64,000 nt of DNA, taken from assembly GCA_002421605.1 (NCBI GenBank), contig DISJ01000013.1, positions 73,976-137,975 on the forward strand, read 5' to 3'. Within the stretch, counting starts at the first letter, position 1. Each line of letters opens with the position of its first letter. A program made the position numbers and the translations under genes. A model generated the notes under the pieces. It was not told the origin of the DNA. It ran no database searches and was given only the letters and a program-made list of their open reading frames with translations. Below, one piece after another: positions 35,150-44,378 of the stretch. This DNA is from Rhodobacteraceae bacterium UBA6213 (GTDB taxonomy: Bacteria > Pseudomonadota > Alphaproteobacteria > Rhodobacterales > Rhodobacteraceae).

Positions 35150-36490
35150 ATGAAAAACATCAAAATCGCCATCTGGGGCATCCCCGCGCTGCTGACGATC
35201 CTCTGGGTGTCCGCAACGCTGCCGTTTCCCGAAACGCTGAACTTCCTGACGATCCGCAACCTTGCTGTGCAGTACTCCGGCGTCATTGCCACCGCCGTGA
35301 TGAGCATCGGAATGATCCTCGCCCTGCGGCTAAACTGGCTGGAGGGCTGGCTCAACGGGCTGGATAAATCTTACCGGTTGCACAAGTGGCTGGGCATCAT
35401 GGCGCTGGTGACCTCGGTGCTGCATTGGGTGGCCTCGGAATTGCCGAAGTGGATGGTGAGCCTGGGCCTCTTCAGCCCGCCCGAGCGCGGCGCGCCTCCG
35501 GGCGGCATGCCGGAGATCGGCGCGATTCAGAGCTTTTTCAACAGCCAGCGAGGCACCGCGGAAGTCCTGGGCGAATGGTCCTTCTACGCCGCCGTCGTGC
35601 TGATCGCGCTCGCGCTGATCAAGTGGTTTCCCTACAAGTATTTCGTCGCGACGCACAAACTGATCTCGATCGCATATCTGGCCGTAGTCGCCCATTCGGT
35701 GCCGCTTCTGACCTTCGACGACTGGGCAACCCCGATCGGCGCCCTCTCCGCCCTGCTGATGATAGGCGGCACGGTTGCCGCGGTGCTGTCGCTTGCCGGA
35801 CTGATCGGCCGGGGCAGCAAGGTGGCGGGCAAGATCGACAGCGTCCGCACCTTTCCGGACATTCGCGCCACGGCGATCAACATCACCCTGAACGACGGCT
35901 GGAAAGGCCATGACGCGGGCCAGTTCGCCTTTGTCACCTTCAGCCGTCACGAGGGCAAACACCCGTTCACCATCGCCTCGGCTTGGGATCCGGAGAAGCG
36001 CGAGATCATGTTCATCACCAAGGCACTTGGCGATTACACCGATTTCCTGCCGGAAACGGTCAGACCCGGCGGCGAGGCGGTTGTCGAGGGGCCCTATGGC
36101 CGCTTTACCTTTGACGATGCCCGCGAGCGCCAGATCTGGATCGGCGGCGGCATCGGCGTGACGCCTTTCGTCGCCCGTATGAAGCAGCTGGCGAAGACAC
36201 CGGGCAAAAAGGCCGTCAGCCTGGTCCACAGCACCAAGGAACTCTCCCAGGAGGCGATGGAACTGCTCAAGGCCGATGCGGCCGCCGCAGGTATCGATCT
36301 GCATGTCCTGTTGGATGACAAGGACGGGTTTCTGACCGGGGACCGGCTCAGGGACATGATCCCTGATTGGAAATCGGCATCCGTCTGGTTCTGTGGCCCT
36401 GCCGGTTTCGGCCAGGCGCTGCGCGGCGATCTGGTGGGGCACGGGGTGGCGCCCGGCGACTTCCATCAGGAATTGTTCAATATCCGTTAA
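35150..36490 (+). CDS. membrane NAD(P)H:FAD/haem reductase of the ferric reductase/NOX superfamily
   Basis: 446 residues. The first 210 hold about six membrane helices with paired histidines for two haems: YRLHKWLGIMALVTSVLHW and KYFVATHKLISIAYLAVVAH. The cytosolic part is a ferredoxin-NADP reductase fold: an FAD-binding barrel with HEGKHPFTIASAWDPEKREI and an NAD-binding domain with IWIGGGIGVTPFVARMKQ, VSLVHSTKELSQ and VWFCGPAGF. Family members pass electrons from NAD(P)H across the membrane to ferric iron, oxygen or periplasmic acceptors. ATG 35150 is 60 bp after the preceding stop. The YedZ-like haem protein follows 25 bp later and may be its partner. Confidence 0.85.
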   Translation: MKNIKIAIWGIPALLTILWVSATLPFPETLNFLTIRNLAVQYSGVIATAVMSIGMILALRLNWLEGWLNGLDKSYRLHKWLGIMALVTSVLHWVASELPKWMVSLGLFSPPERGAPPGGMPEIGAIQSFFNSQRGTAEVLGEWSFYAAVVLIALALIKWFPYKYFVATHKLISIAYLAVVAHSVPLLTFDDWATPIGALSALLMIGGTVAAVLSLAGLIGRGSKVAGKIDSVRTFPDIRATAINITLNDGWKGHDAGQFAFVTFSRHEGKHPFTIASAWDPEKREIMFITKALGDYTDFLPETVRPGGEAVVEGPYGRFTFDDARERQIWIGGGIGVTPFVARMKQLAKTPGKKAVSLVHSTKELSQEAMELLKADAAAAGIDLHVLLDDKDGFLTGDRLRDMIPDWKSASVWFCGPAGFGQALRGDLVGHGVAPGDFHQELFNIR

Positions 36491-36515
36491 TACGACACAG
36501 CCCGGAGACAAGACC

Positions 36516-37121
36516 ATGTCAAAATTCAAGGCCTTCTGGGGCCATCCCTTCACCCTCTGGGCGATCTTGAGCCTTCCAGCCATTCCGATGATCCTGGGTC
36601 TGACCTCCGACGATCCGGAAGCCGTCAGCAACTTCCTGCACCCCACCGGTGAATTCGCCGCGCGCTTCATGATCATCGCCATGCTGGCCTCGCCGCTGGC
36701 GCTGGTGTTCAAGGGCTGGCGCGGGCCGCGCTGGCTGAAGAGAAACCGCCGCTACTTCGGCGTCGCGGCCTTTTTCTACGCGCTGGCGCATACGGTGCTG
36801 TACCTGGTCGACCTTGGCACCGTGCAGACGGTCGTGGCCGACCTTCCGAAATTCTACATCTGGACCGGTTGGATCGCCTTCGTGATCTTCGTGCCGCTGG
36901 CGATCACCTCGTCGGACTACTTTGTCCGCAAGATGGGCCGCAACTGGAAGACCCTGCAGCGCGCGACCTATGGCGCCGCCGTCCTGACCCTGTTGCACTG
37001 GGCAGCCCTGCACGACTGGGGTGGCCTCGGCCCGGCGCTGGTGCATTTCGTCCCGCTCTGCCTGCTGGAGGCCTACCGCGTCTGGTACTGGTATCTGCGC
37101 CCGAGGCCACAGATTGCCTGA
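36516..37121 (+). CDS. YedZ/MsrQ-like haem membrane protein
   Basis: 201 residues with five or six membrane helices. FFYALAHTVLYLVDLGTVQT, then IWTGWIAFVIFVPLAITSSD, NWKTLQRATYGAAVLTLLHW and the early TGEFAARFMIIAMLASPLAL follow the MsrQ/YedZ domain with its haem-ligating histidines. MsrQ passes quinone or flavin electrons to the periplasmic methionine sulfoxide reductase MsrP, but no msrP gene is in this window. Here it may work with the FAD/haem reductase encoded just upstream. CGGAGA precedes the ATG. Confidence 0.8.
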   Translation: MSKFKAFWGHPFTLWAILSLPAIPMILGLTSDDPEAVSNFLHPTGEFAARFMIIAMLASPLALVFKGWRGPRWLKRNRRYFGVAAFFYALAHTVLYLVDLGTVQTVVADLPKFYIWTGWIAFVIFVPLAITSSDYFVRKMGRNWKTLQRATYGAAVLTLLHWAALHDWGGLGPALVHFVPLCLLEAYRVWYWYLRPRPQIA

Positions 37122-37247
37122 CACCTCGGTCAGGGGCACAGGCTGAGCATCTGGGGCCAGCTTGGCGAAAGAAGCTACGCGGAGGGATGGCGGTTTTTCT
37201 GTTCTGCCGCTTGCGTTTGGCAACATCGTCTTGCCGTGTGTTCCAGC

Positions 37248-38159
37248 CTAGTCCGACCACTCGGGGCGATTTCCCAGCCGGTCGGTCAGGAAGTCGATGA
37301 AAATCCGGGTCTTGGGGGTCAGCACGTTCGATCGCGGATAGACCAGCCAGAGCACGGTGCGTTCGTTCAACCTCCAGCCCGGCAAGACACGGATCAGTCG
37401 GCCCGCCTTGAGGTCATGGGCGATATTCCAAAGCGAATTGATGGATATGCCCACACCCGCCACGGTTGCTGCGCGCTGTGCTGCGCCGTCATCCACGATG
37501 GTCCGGCAAGTCATCATTTCCGGATCGAGCGTGGCCACCGCGCCGTCGTCATGGCTGAGTTCGCGGGTTTCGGCGGTGCTCCAGGCGATGAACTGGTGGT
37601 TCACGAGGTCGACGGGCGTTGCGGGCATGCCGGTCCTTGCAAGGTAATCGGGCGCGGCACACAGAACGCGGCTGTCATCCGACAGTTTGCGTCCCTTGAG
37701 GCTGCTGTCGGTCAGGGGCGCGCTGCGCAGTGCAAGGTCAAAGCTGCCTTCAATCGCGTCAAACCGCGTGTCCGATAACCGGAGGTCAAGTGTGAGATCG
37801 GGGAAGAGCGACTGAAACTCGGGTAAGAGCGGCATGATGTATAGCTGCGCGAAACTGCTGGGCGCGGCGAAGCGTAATGTGCCCGACACCCCGGCACCGG
37901 AGCCGCCGAGTGCCGCCTGTGCAGCGTCCGCCTGTGCCAGAATTTCGCGGGCATAGGGTAAGAAATCGGATCCTTCGAGTGACAGCGACACCTTGCGCGT
38001 CGTGCGGCGCAGCAGTTCGACGCCCAGCTCGGTTTCCAATTTGGCCAGACGCGCGCTTGCAACCGCCGGCGCCAAACCAAGTTCGCGTCCAGCAGCGCTG
38101 ATGTTAAGCCGTTCGGCCGCCATGACAAACAAACGCAGGCAGTCGGTGTTCATTGTCAT
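37248..38159 (-). CDS. LysR-family transcriptional regulator
   Basis: 303 residues from ATG 38159 (ATG 38153 is an alternative). The helix-turn-helix reads LNISAAGRELGLAPAVASAR and LAKLETELGVELLRRTTRKV. The effector domain has LRFAAPSSFAQLYIMPLLPE, then LTLDLRLSDTRFDAIEGSFD and a C-terminal LVYPRSNVLTPKTRIFIDFL, typical of the LysR subgroup next to redox enzymes. It diverges from the nitroreductase gene at 38263, and the 103-bp gap probably holds its operator. It is convergent with the YedZ-like gene. Confidence 0.88.
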   Translation of the reverse strand: MTMNTDCLRLFVMAAERLNISAAGRELGLAPAVASARLAKLETELGVELLRRTTRKVSLSLEGSDFLPYAREILAQADAAQAALGGSGAGVSGTLRFAAPSSFAQLYIMPLLPEFQSLFPDLTLDLRLSDTRFDAIEGSFDLALRSAPLTDSSLKGRKLSDDSRVLCAAPDYLARTGMPATPVDLVNHQFIAWSTAETRELSHDDGAVATLDPEMMTCRTIVDDGAAQRAATVAGVGISINSLWNIAHDLKAGRLIRVLPGWRLNERTVLWLVYPRSNVLTPKTRIFIDFLTDRLGNRPEWSD

Positions 38160-38262
38160 TATATCCAAAAAGCGAAAACAGAACTCTGATAGGTGCGGAT
38201 TTTATACGTGATGGCAAGTGATATCTGAAGGCCAACGCAGCACCCCACCAATGGACAGAGCC

Positions 38263-38970
38263 ATGAACGCGATCACCGACATCACACCCGACATCCAGGC
38301 GCAGATCATCGACGCCTTCAACTTCCGCCATGCCACCAAGGTCTTCGACCCCAAGCGCAAGCTCGACGAGAGCGCCTTCGCGACGATCCTTTCGGCCGCG
38401 TGCCTGTCGCCAACCTCCTTCGGTCATGAGCCGTTCAAGGTGCTGGTCATCCAGGCCCCGGAAAAGCGCGACCTGTTCCGCGAATTCTCGTGGGGTGCCA
38501 ACGGCATGATGAACGGCACCACCGGCCAGTTGGGCACGGCGAGCCATTTCGGCATCATCCTTGCCAGCACCGCCGAGACGATGACTGCCGGGTCGGACTA
38601 CCTTTTGGATCACTATCGGACGGTCAAGCAGCTGCCCGACGAGGTGATAGAGATGTTCAACGGTGCCTATGGCAAGTTCCAGACCACCGACCACAACATA
38701 ACCACGGATCGCCAGATCACCGACTGGTCGGGCAAGCAGGCCTATATCGTGCTGGCTAATATGATGACGGCGGGTGCGCTGATGGGCATCGACAGCTGCC
38801 CCATGGAAGGCTTCGACATGGAGCGCACCACGCAAACGCTCGCCCAGCATTTCGGTATCGACACCGGCAAATGGAAGCCGGCGGTTATGTTCGCGTTCGG
38901 TTTTCGCGCCAAGGACCCCGATTTCCCGAAGACCCGCCGCAGCATGGCGGACACCGTCAGCTGGTTCTGA
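38263..38970 (+). CDS. NAD(P)H-dependent nitroreductase
   Basis: 235 residues (ATG 38251 would add four). FNFRHATKVFDPKRKLDESA (about 18-37) is the FMN phosphate-binding start of the nitroreductase fold. SPTSFGHEPFKVLVIQ gives the flavin contact, and MTAGALMGIDSCPMEGFDME with the C-terminal FAFGFRAKDPDFPKTRRSMA completes the YfkO/NfsB-like pattern. It should be a cytosolic FMN homodimer reducing nitroaromatics, quinones or similar. First gene of a rightward run (nitroreductase, DUF1330, LLM, SDR) divergent from a LysR gene. Confidence 0.88.
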   Translation: MNAITDITPDIQAQIIDAFNFRHATKVFDPKRKLDESAFATILSAACLSPTSFGHEPFKVLVIQAPEKRDLFREFSWGANGMMNGTTGQLGTASHFGIILASTAETMTAGSDYLLDHYRTVKQLPDEVIEMFNGAYGKFQTTDHNITTDRQITDWSGKQAYIVLANMMTAGALMGIDSCPMEGFDMERTTQTLAQHFGIDTGKWKPAVMFAFGFRAKDPDFPKTRRSMADTVSWF

Positions 38971-39009
38971 TGCGGGCGCCCGATTCCCACCGTAAAAGGA
39001 GTCGTCCAA

Positions 39010-39312
39010 ATGGCTTATTATTCTGTTCTCGACGTCACCCCGTCCAGCGAAGACTGGATCCCCGGTTACCTGCCCACCGCGAACGCGCGGGTCGCGGCAC
39101 ATGGCGGCAAGTACCTGGCCCGGACGGGGTCCCACGAACAGGTCGAAGGCGGCGAACTGCCGGCCTCGCTACGGATCATCATCGAATGGCCGTCGAAGGA
39201 AAGTGCAGAAGCCTTCTTGGCCGATGAGGCCTATGCACCGCACCTTGCCGCGCGGACCAACGGGTCTGTCAGCCATCATTACCTGATCGAAGGCAAGGAT
39301 GACCTTGCCTGA
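39010..39312 (+). CDS. DUF1330 domain protein
   Basis: 100 residues with a ferredoxin-like alpha/beta pattern. WIPGYLPTANARVAAHGGKY, then EGGELPASLRIIIEWPSKES and FLADEAYAPHLAARTNGSVS match DUF1330, a small dimeric fold related to antibiotic-biosynthesis monooxygenases. Function is not established in the family. AAGGAG lies 10 bases before the ATG. It follows the nitroreductase by 39 bp and belongs to the same redox cluster. Confidence 0.8.
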   Translation: MAYYSVLDVTPSSEDWIPGYLPTANARVAAHGGKYLARTGSHEQVEGGELPASLRIIIEWPSKESAEAFLADEAYAPHLAARTNGSVSHHYLIEGKDDLA

Positions 39313-39458
39313 ATGAATAGGCCCACCCGGAACATCACCGAGCGGGCCCGGCCGCGCGCGGTGCCATCGACCGCGTCGAGGATACAACTTTCACGGCGAT
39401 CCGGAAAAGTGTCGTAAGCCGGATGTCGGTACGGTTCTGAGGCAAGCGGAGAGAAAAC

Positions 39459-40442
39459 ATGGTGGACAAGACAGATACCAGAAGCTTCCAAGAACTGAAC
39501 CGCGCCTACAACGCCGTGTTCCGCCCCGGGCGCCTTAGCGTCGGGCTGGTGATGCCTCTGGACGCGCATGGCCACGACCCTGTTCCTGACCTGACGCGGC
39601 ACATCGAGCGCGCACAACTGGCCGATACATTGGGTTTCTCGGCGCTCTGGCTGCGCGATGTGCCGTTCAACGTGCCGTCTTTTGGCGATGCCGGTCAGGT
39701 CTTCGATCCCTTCGTCTATCTGGGCGCGCTGGCCATGGCGACGCGGGACATCGCGCTCGGGGTGGCCAGCGTGGTCCTACCGCTGCGCCATCCGGCGCAT
39801 GTAGCCAAGGCTGCGGCATCTGCGGATGTGCTGTCGGCCGGGCGGCTGCTACTCGGCATCGCCTCTGGCGACCGACCCGAGGAATACCCTGCGCTGAACA
39901 TGTCCTTCCCCGATCGGGGCGCGCGGTTTCGCGACAGCGTGGACTACATCCGCGCGATGGGAGAGGGCCATCCCCGTATCGATGCGGCGCAAGGCACGCT
40001 AACCGGTGGGATCGACATGCTTCCCAAACCGATGGCAGGGGGCTTGCCGCTGTTGATCACCGGCGGCAGCCAGCAATCGCCCGAGTGGGTGGCCCGCAAC
40101 GGCGACGGATGGATGACCTATCCGCGCGATGCCGCCGCTCAGGGCCGGGTGGTCGCAGAGTATCGCCGCAGGATCGCCGAGGCCGGACTGCCCGACAAAC
40201 CGGTTATGCAGTCGCTCTATGTGGATCTTGTTGACCAGCCGGAGGCCCCGCCGCGCCCGATCCATCTGGGCTTTCGATCCGGTACGGATTTCCTGCGACG
40301 GTATCTGGCCGCGCTGCGCGACCTCGGCATCAACCATGTCGCGCTGAACCTGCGCTTTGCCGGCGACGATATCGAAGACACGATGCATCGCCTTGCCGGG
40401 GCGCTGCTGCCGGATTTCTCCAACGCAGAGGAAAACCCATGA
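39459..40442 (+). CDS. luciferase-like (LLM) flavin-dependent oxidoreductase
   Basis: 327 residues. LSVGLVMPLDAHGHDPVPDL and GFSALWLRDVPFNVPSFGDA, then IALGVASVVLPLRHPAHVAK and GRLLLGIASGDRPEEYPALN are the strands and loops of the luciferase-like TIM barrel. The GLPLLITGGSQQSPEWVARN and DGWMTYPRD segments fit the LLM subgroup with a putative F420/FMN site. Substrate unknown. It overlaps the following SDR gene by ATGA, which implies coupled translation and perhaps a joint two-step reaction. Confidence 0.85.
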   Translation: MVDKTDTRSFQELNRAYNAVFRPGRLSVGLVMPLDAHGHDPVPDLTRHIERAQLADTLGFSALWLRDVPFNVPSFGDAGQVFDPFVYLGALAMATRDIALGVASVVLPLRHPAHVAKAAASADVLSAGRLLLGIASGDRPEEYPALNMSFPDRGARFRDSVDYIRAMGEGHPRIDAAQGTLTGGIDMLPKPMAGGLPLLITGGSQQSPEWVARNGDGWMTYPRDAAAQGRVVAEYRRRIAEAGLPDKPVMQSLYVDLVDQPEAPPRPIHLGFRSGTDFLRRYLAALRDLGINHVALNLRFAGDDIEDTMHRLAGALLPDFSNAEENP

Positions 40443-41221
40443 CCAAGATCATTCTCATTACCGGCGCAACCGACGGTATCGGACGTCTGACAGCTCGGAC
40501 GTTGGCTGCGGATGGTCACAAAGTCCTTTTGCACGGACGCAGCGCCGACAAACTGTCCGCCGTCGCACGAGAGCTGGGCGGCGACCCTGAGACCTACCTC
40601 GCCGATTTTGCGCGGCTGGATGAAGTGCGTGCGCTGGCCAAGGCAATCCTCGCGCGCCATGACAGGCTTGATGCCCTGATCAACAACGCGGGTGTTTTCA
40701 AGACACCGCAAACGCGAACGCCAGAGGGGCTGGACGTGCGCTTCGTGGTCAACACCCTCGCGCCCTACGTGTTGACCAAAGCCCTGCTTCCGATCATCCC
40801 GCAAGATGGGCGCGTGGTGAACCTGTCGTCGGCTGCGCAAGCTCCGGTCGATGTGGCCGCGCTGCGGGGCGAGGTCGCGCTTGATCACATGGGTGCCTAT
40901 GCTCAGAGCAAGCTGGCAATCACGATCTGGACACAGGAGATGGCGTGGCAACATCCCGACGGCCCGGTCTTCGTCGCTGTGAATCCCGGCTCGCTGCTAG
41001 CGTCGAAGATGGTGAAGGAAGGCTTCGGTATTGCGGGCAACGACCTGCGGATCGGCGCGGACATCCTGCGCCGCGCTGCGCTGTCGGACGAATTTTCCAA
41101 GGCTTCCGGCCAGTATTTCGACAACGACAGCGGCCGGTTTTCCCGCCCCGATCCGGCGGCACAAGACGCGCACCACGCCGCCGCTGTCATGCAAGCCATC
41201 GGCGATCTTGCCGTGGAATGA
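40439..41221 (+). CDS. SDR-family oxidoreductase
   Basis: 260 residues. ILITGATDGIGRLTARTLAA gives TGxxxGIG at residues 8-14, DALINNAGVFKTP is the NNAG motif, VNLSSAAQAPVD carries the catalytic serine and MGAYAQSKLAITIWT the YxxxK pair. The length and the retinol-dehydrogenase-like layout point to an NADP-dependent carbonyl reductase of unknown substrate. Its start overlaps the LLM stop. Confidence 0.87.
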   Translation: MTKIILITGATDGIGRLTARTLAADGHKVLLHGRSADKLSAVARELGGDPETYLADFARLDEVRALAKAILARHDRLDALINNAGVFKTPQTRTPEGLDVRFVVNTLAPYVLTKALLPIIPQDGRVVNLSSAAQAPVDVAALRGEVALDHMGAYAQSKLAITIWTQEMAWQHPDGPVFVAVNPGSLLASKMVKEGFGIAGNDLRIGADILRRAALSDEFSKASGQYFDNDSGRFSRPDPAAQDAHHAAAVMQAIGDLAVE

Positions 41222-41385
41222 CGCGATGATGATCGGGGACCGCGTTGCAGGGGGCTTGACCGCCTCAAAACGAGCGAGGGTCAGGTTTCGCCGACGGTAG
41301 CGAGGTCTTTGGCTTTGTCCGCGGCTTTTCCGACCCCGGGCAACTCGGCAAGTTTCGCGCCCCCGGGGCGATCATCTGGCCTGGG

Positions 41386-42336
41386 TCAAAGGTCCCACTC
41401 GAACCCGACGGCTTTTTCGGACAGATCCCAGAGTCGCGGCATGACGCGCTTGTCATGCGCGTGGGTGTTCAAGGTGCCTTTGCCGACCGGGCCAACAAAT
41501 TCCCGCGCGCCGGTCGGGCCGTACAGGGCGCGTTGCGCAAGCCCGTCCTCGGTCGCGCACATGACCTCTGGGTAGGCGCCCTGTTCGGCGGTCTGGACCA
41601 TTGGCGTCTTGGTCATGAGCCACCAGATGAAGCGCATCGTCCGGCTGCCGCTGGTCGAGATAAGCGAGGTCGCCGAGGACCCGGGGTGGCAGACATAGAC
41701 CTCCACATCGGCCCGGCCAGCGGCGGCAAGGCGATCCTGCAATTCGTAGGCGAACATCATCTGCGCCAGCTTGCTTTGCGAGTAGGCGATGTTGGCGCCG
41801 TAATCCTTGGCCCAGTTCATGTCGTCGAACTTGATGGTCTTCAGACCCATGTTGTAGCCAAGGCTGGCCACCACGACGATGCGGCCCTTACTCTGCACGA
41901 TCCGGTCAAACAGCAGACCACACAGCAGGAAATGGCCGTAGTGGTTGGTGCCAAGCTGGCTTTCGAACCCGTCCACGGTCAGCTTGCGGGAGGGAACCTG
42001 CGCGATGGCAGCGTTGCAGATCAGCGCGTCGATGCGGGAGACGGTCTTCAGGACTTCTTCGGCGGCTTTGCGCACGCTGTCCAGAATAGACAGGTCCATG
42101 CGCACGAAGCTCACGTCGGCGTTGGCACCGAATTCCTGTTTCAGCTCTGCGACGGCGGCTTGCGATTTCTCGGACGAGCGGTTCAGCATCACGACCTTGG
42201 CGTTCTTCTTTAGCAGCGTCCGCGCCGCCTGAAAGCCCGCACCGGCATTTGCGCCGGTGATGAGGTAGGTCTTGCCCTCAAGGTTGCCGAGGCGCTCGGG
42301 CGTCCAGCCTTTTGGTCCGAAAGTCGTGTCTGCCAT
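41386..42336 (-). CDS. SDR-family oxidoreductase, retinol dehydrogenase/protochlorophyllide-reductase-like
   Basis: 316 residues. YLITGANAGAGFQAARTLLK (dinucleotide loop, with alanine in place of the isoleucine of GIG), DALICNAAIAQVP (CNAA in place of NNAG), GRIVVVASLGYNMGL and IAYSQSKLAQMMFAYELQDR (YxxxK) identify the fold. GTNHYGHFLLCGLLFDRI is shared with the protochlorophyllide-reductase-like SDR branch. It diverges from the AraC-type regulator gene upstream (start 42498 or 42576) and is likely its target. Confidence 0.85.
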   Translation of the reverse strand: MADTTFGPKGWTPERLGNLEGKTYLITGANAGAGFQAARTLLKKNAKVVMLNRSSEKSQAAVAELKQEFGANADVSFVRMDLSILDSVRKAAEEVLKTVSRIDALICNAAIAQVPSRKLTVDGFESQLGTNHYGHFLLCGLLFDRIVQSKGRIVVVASLGYNMGLKTIKFDDMNWAKDYGANIAYSQSKLAQMMFAYELQDRLAAAGRADVEVYVCHPGSSATSLISTSGSRTMRFIWWLMTKTPMVQTAEQGAYPEVMCATEDGLAQRALYGPTGAREFVGPVGKGTLNTHAHDKRVMPRLWDLSEKAVGFEWDL

Positions 42337-42497
42337 GTTATCTCTCCTGCCAGCCCTGGCGGGCGACTTGCTTGGGTGTGTTCTGGAAATGCAGGTAACT
42401 CTCCAGCATCATCGAAAACAGGCGTGATCGTCGCGGATACGTGCCTGATTGTATCAACCCCATTGCAACGCGCCATTTTCCTTGCCAGCTTGGCCGC

Positions 42498-43388
42498 ATG
42501 AATTAGGACCAGATCAGACACATCATCGAAGGCCGTCTTCCCGAGGCTGGCCTCTTTGAGACCGCGCTGAAGGGTGTGCATCTCTTTCGCGTGACCGAGC
42601 CCGTGCCCTGCGTGCCGGCCGTCTATGAGCCCACGGTCGTCGCCATCGTCAGCGGCGCCAAGGAAGCCGTTCTGGACGGCGAACACCATGTCTATGATAG
42701 CAGCCGATACATGCTGTGCCCGATGACCCTGCCGGTCGAGGCTGGGTCGCCGCAGGCTACCAAGGACAACCCGCTGCTGGGAGTCATGATCGCGCTGGAA
42801 CCGCGGGTGATGCGCGATCTTGCGATCGAAATGCAGACCGCAGCCGGAACTGCCCGCAGGTCCGAAGGCACGCCGCCGCAGGCGCTGGCCCTGTCGCGCT
42901 GGGATACGGGCTTTGCGCAGGCGCTGCTGCGGCTGCTGGAGCTGCTCGACAACCCGGTGGATACGGCGGTGCTCGGCCCGGGGCGCCTGCGTGAACTTTA
43001 CTACGCGGTGCTCAAGGGCGAGGCGGGGGCGGCTGCAAGGCGGGCCTTCGGCGTCGGCAACGAGATCGCGCGCACAATCGACTACCTCTCTAACCACCTG
43101 AACGAGCAGGTCACCATCGACGACATGGCCAGCCATGTCGGCATGAGCCGAGCCGTCTTCCACCGGCGGTTCAAGGAAGCAACGACAATGTCACCGATCC
43201 AGTTCGTAAAGTCGATGAGGCTGAACAACGCCGCGATGAAGATTGCAAAGGGCAAGACCGTTAACGAGGCGGCCTGGGAAGTGGGTTACGCGAGCACCTC
43301 GCAGTTCAGCCGGGAGTTCAAACGCCTGTACGGCCAGTCGCCCAGGGACTGGAGCCACTCGGTCCAGAGCCCGGCCCGTTTCATGTAA
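42498..43388 (+). CDS. AraC-family regulator with an amber codon at position 3 (or GTG start at 42576)
   Basis: From ATG 42498 the frame reads Met-Asn-TAG and then, without a break, DQIRHIIEGRLPEAGLFETA, LKGVHLFRVTEPVPCVPAVY and on to 43388. The residues after the stop match the normal start of AraC_N (cupin-like) regulators, so the amber codon at 42504-42506 lies inside the ancestral gene. Translation could begin at GTG 42576 (270 residues), losing about 24 residues. The C-terminus carries both helix-turn-helix units, VTIDDMASHVGMSRAVFHRR and VNEAAWEVGYASTSQFSREF, and is intact. It probably controls the divergent SDR gene and perhaps the small membrane protein after it. Whether the gene works depends on the start. 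Confidence 0.7.
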
Positions 43389-43412
43389 GGCAAGATGGGA
43401 AGCCGGAACGAC

Positions 43413-43919
43413 ATGGACATCCTCAAAACATCGACCGACTGGGCAAAGGCGGAACTGCTGTCGAACGGCTTTTTCATTCTGTTTGGGGCCCTGTTTGTCG
43501 TGGCCAGCTTGGGTTTCTGGCACATGGGCAAGACCGAAATGGCCAGGGCCTTTGCGATCCCGACCCTCGTGGCGGGCGTGCTGCTGCTGATCCTTGGCTG
43601 TGGCTTGCTTTATGGCACGTGGAAGGGCCTCGCGTGGTTCAACACAGCCTACACGCGGGACGCATCGGCCTTCGTCGCGTCCGAAATCGCGCGCGTCGAC
43701 AGGACCATGGCGCAGTACGGAGTTGCCGCATTCAAAGTGATACCGCTATTGATAGCGGCCGCGGCCTTGCTGATCCTCGTGCTGCATGGCCCTGTCTGGC
43801 GCGCCGGACTGATCACGGCCATCGCCTTCCTGTGCGTGCTCATGTTGGTCGACGGTAACGCCAATGCGCGGTTGGGGGTCTACAAGGACAGGCTGTTACA
43901 GGCGAGCTTCGCGCAATAG
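43413..43919 (+). CDS. small integral membrane protein, unknown function
   Basis: 168 residues from ATG 43413 (GGAA six bases upstream); ATG 43395 would add six. Four membrane helices are visible: FFILFGALFVVASLGFWHMG, IPTLVAGVLLLILGCGLLYG, VIPLLIAAAALLILVLHGPV and ITAIAFLCVLMLVDGNANAR. A charged loop with ARVDRTMAQYG lies between helices 2 and 3. The protein is not recognised. It follows the AraC-type gene by 24 bp, so the two are likely co-transcribed. Confidence 0.65.
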   Translation: MDILKTSTDWAKAELLSNGFFILFGALFVVASLGFWHMGKTEMARAFAIPTLVAGVLLLILGCGLLYGTWKGLAWFNTAYTRDASAFVASEIARVDRTMAQYGVAAFKVIPLLIAAAALLILVLHGPVWRAGLITAIAFLCVLMLVDGNANARLGVYKDRLLQASFAQ

Positions 43920-44378
43920 GTCCACACAGGTTTCCGGATGCAAAGTTCGACGCCAGGCGTCTGGCCGCCGTGACCGCCTGTGCCGCGTGCAGCGGGGAGG
44001 ATGGGGTCACCGATCACATTCGAACAGCAGCAGAAACTGAAGCTGCAAGGTGCCTAGGAAACTAGGGGCTATTCATAGGGGCAGGTCGCCAGATACTGAC
44101 CACAGTGTCGCGCGGCAGCGCCGCGCGATCTCGCGGCTCGACAGCTTTTTGGAACGGCTCACAGGGTTCAGGTTTAAGCAAAAAGTCACTCTACAGGACA
44201 AAGCAACTCTACGATTGCGCCAATGGCGGGGCTCCGAATATCCTGTGCGCCAAACTTTGTCGCAACCGGTTGTTGATCACGTGGGTGTTGTGGGCATGGA
44301 CAGTCTGTTGGCGAGCGCAGCCCGTTGGGCCCGGCCTTTGTGCCGGAGTTCCATAAGGCCGATTGATCGAGCCAGTCC
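43920..44378. other. gene-free stretch of 459 bp
   Basis: No reading frame with a recognisable product is found. Short open frames exist but have no ribosome site and read as shadows. A GC-rich inverted repeat (GTCGCGCGGCAGCGCCGCGCGA, split here as GTCGCGCGGC and GCCGCGCGA near 44105-44131) lies in the middle. The promoter of the gene at 44379 is presumably in the right-hand part, although no -35/-10 pair stands out. Confidence 0.4.
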
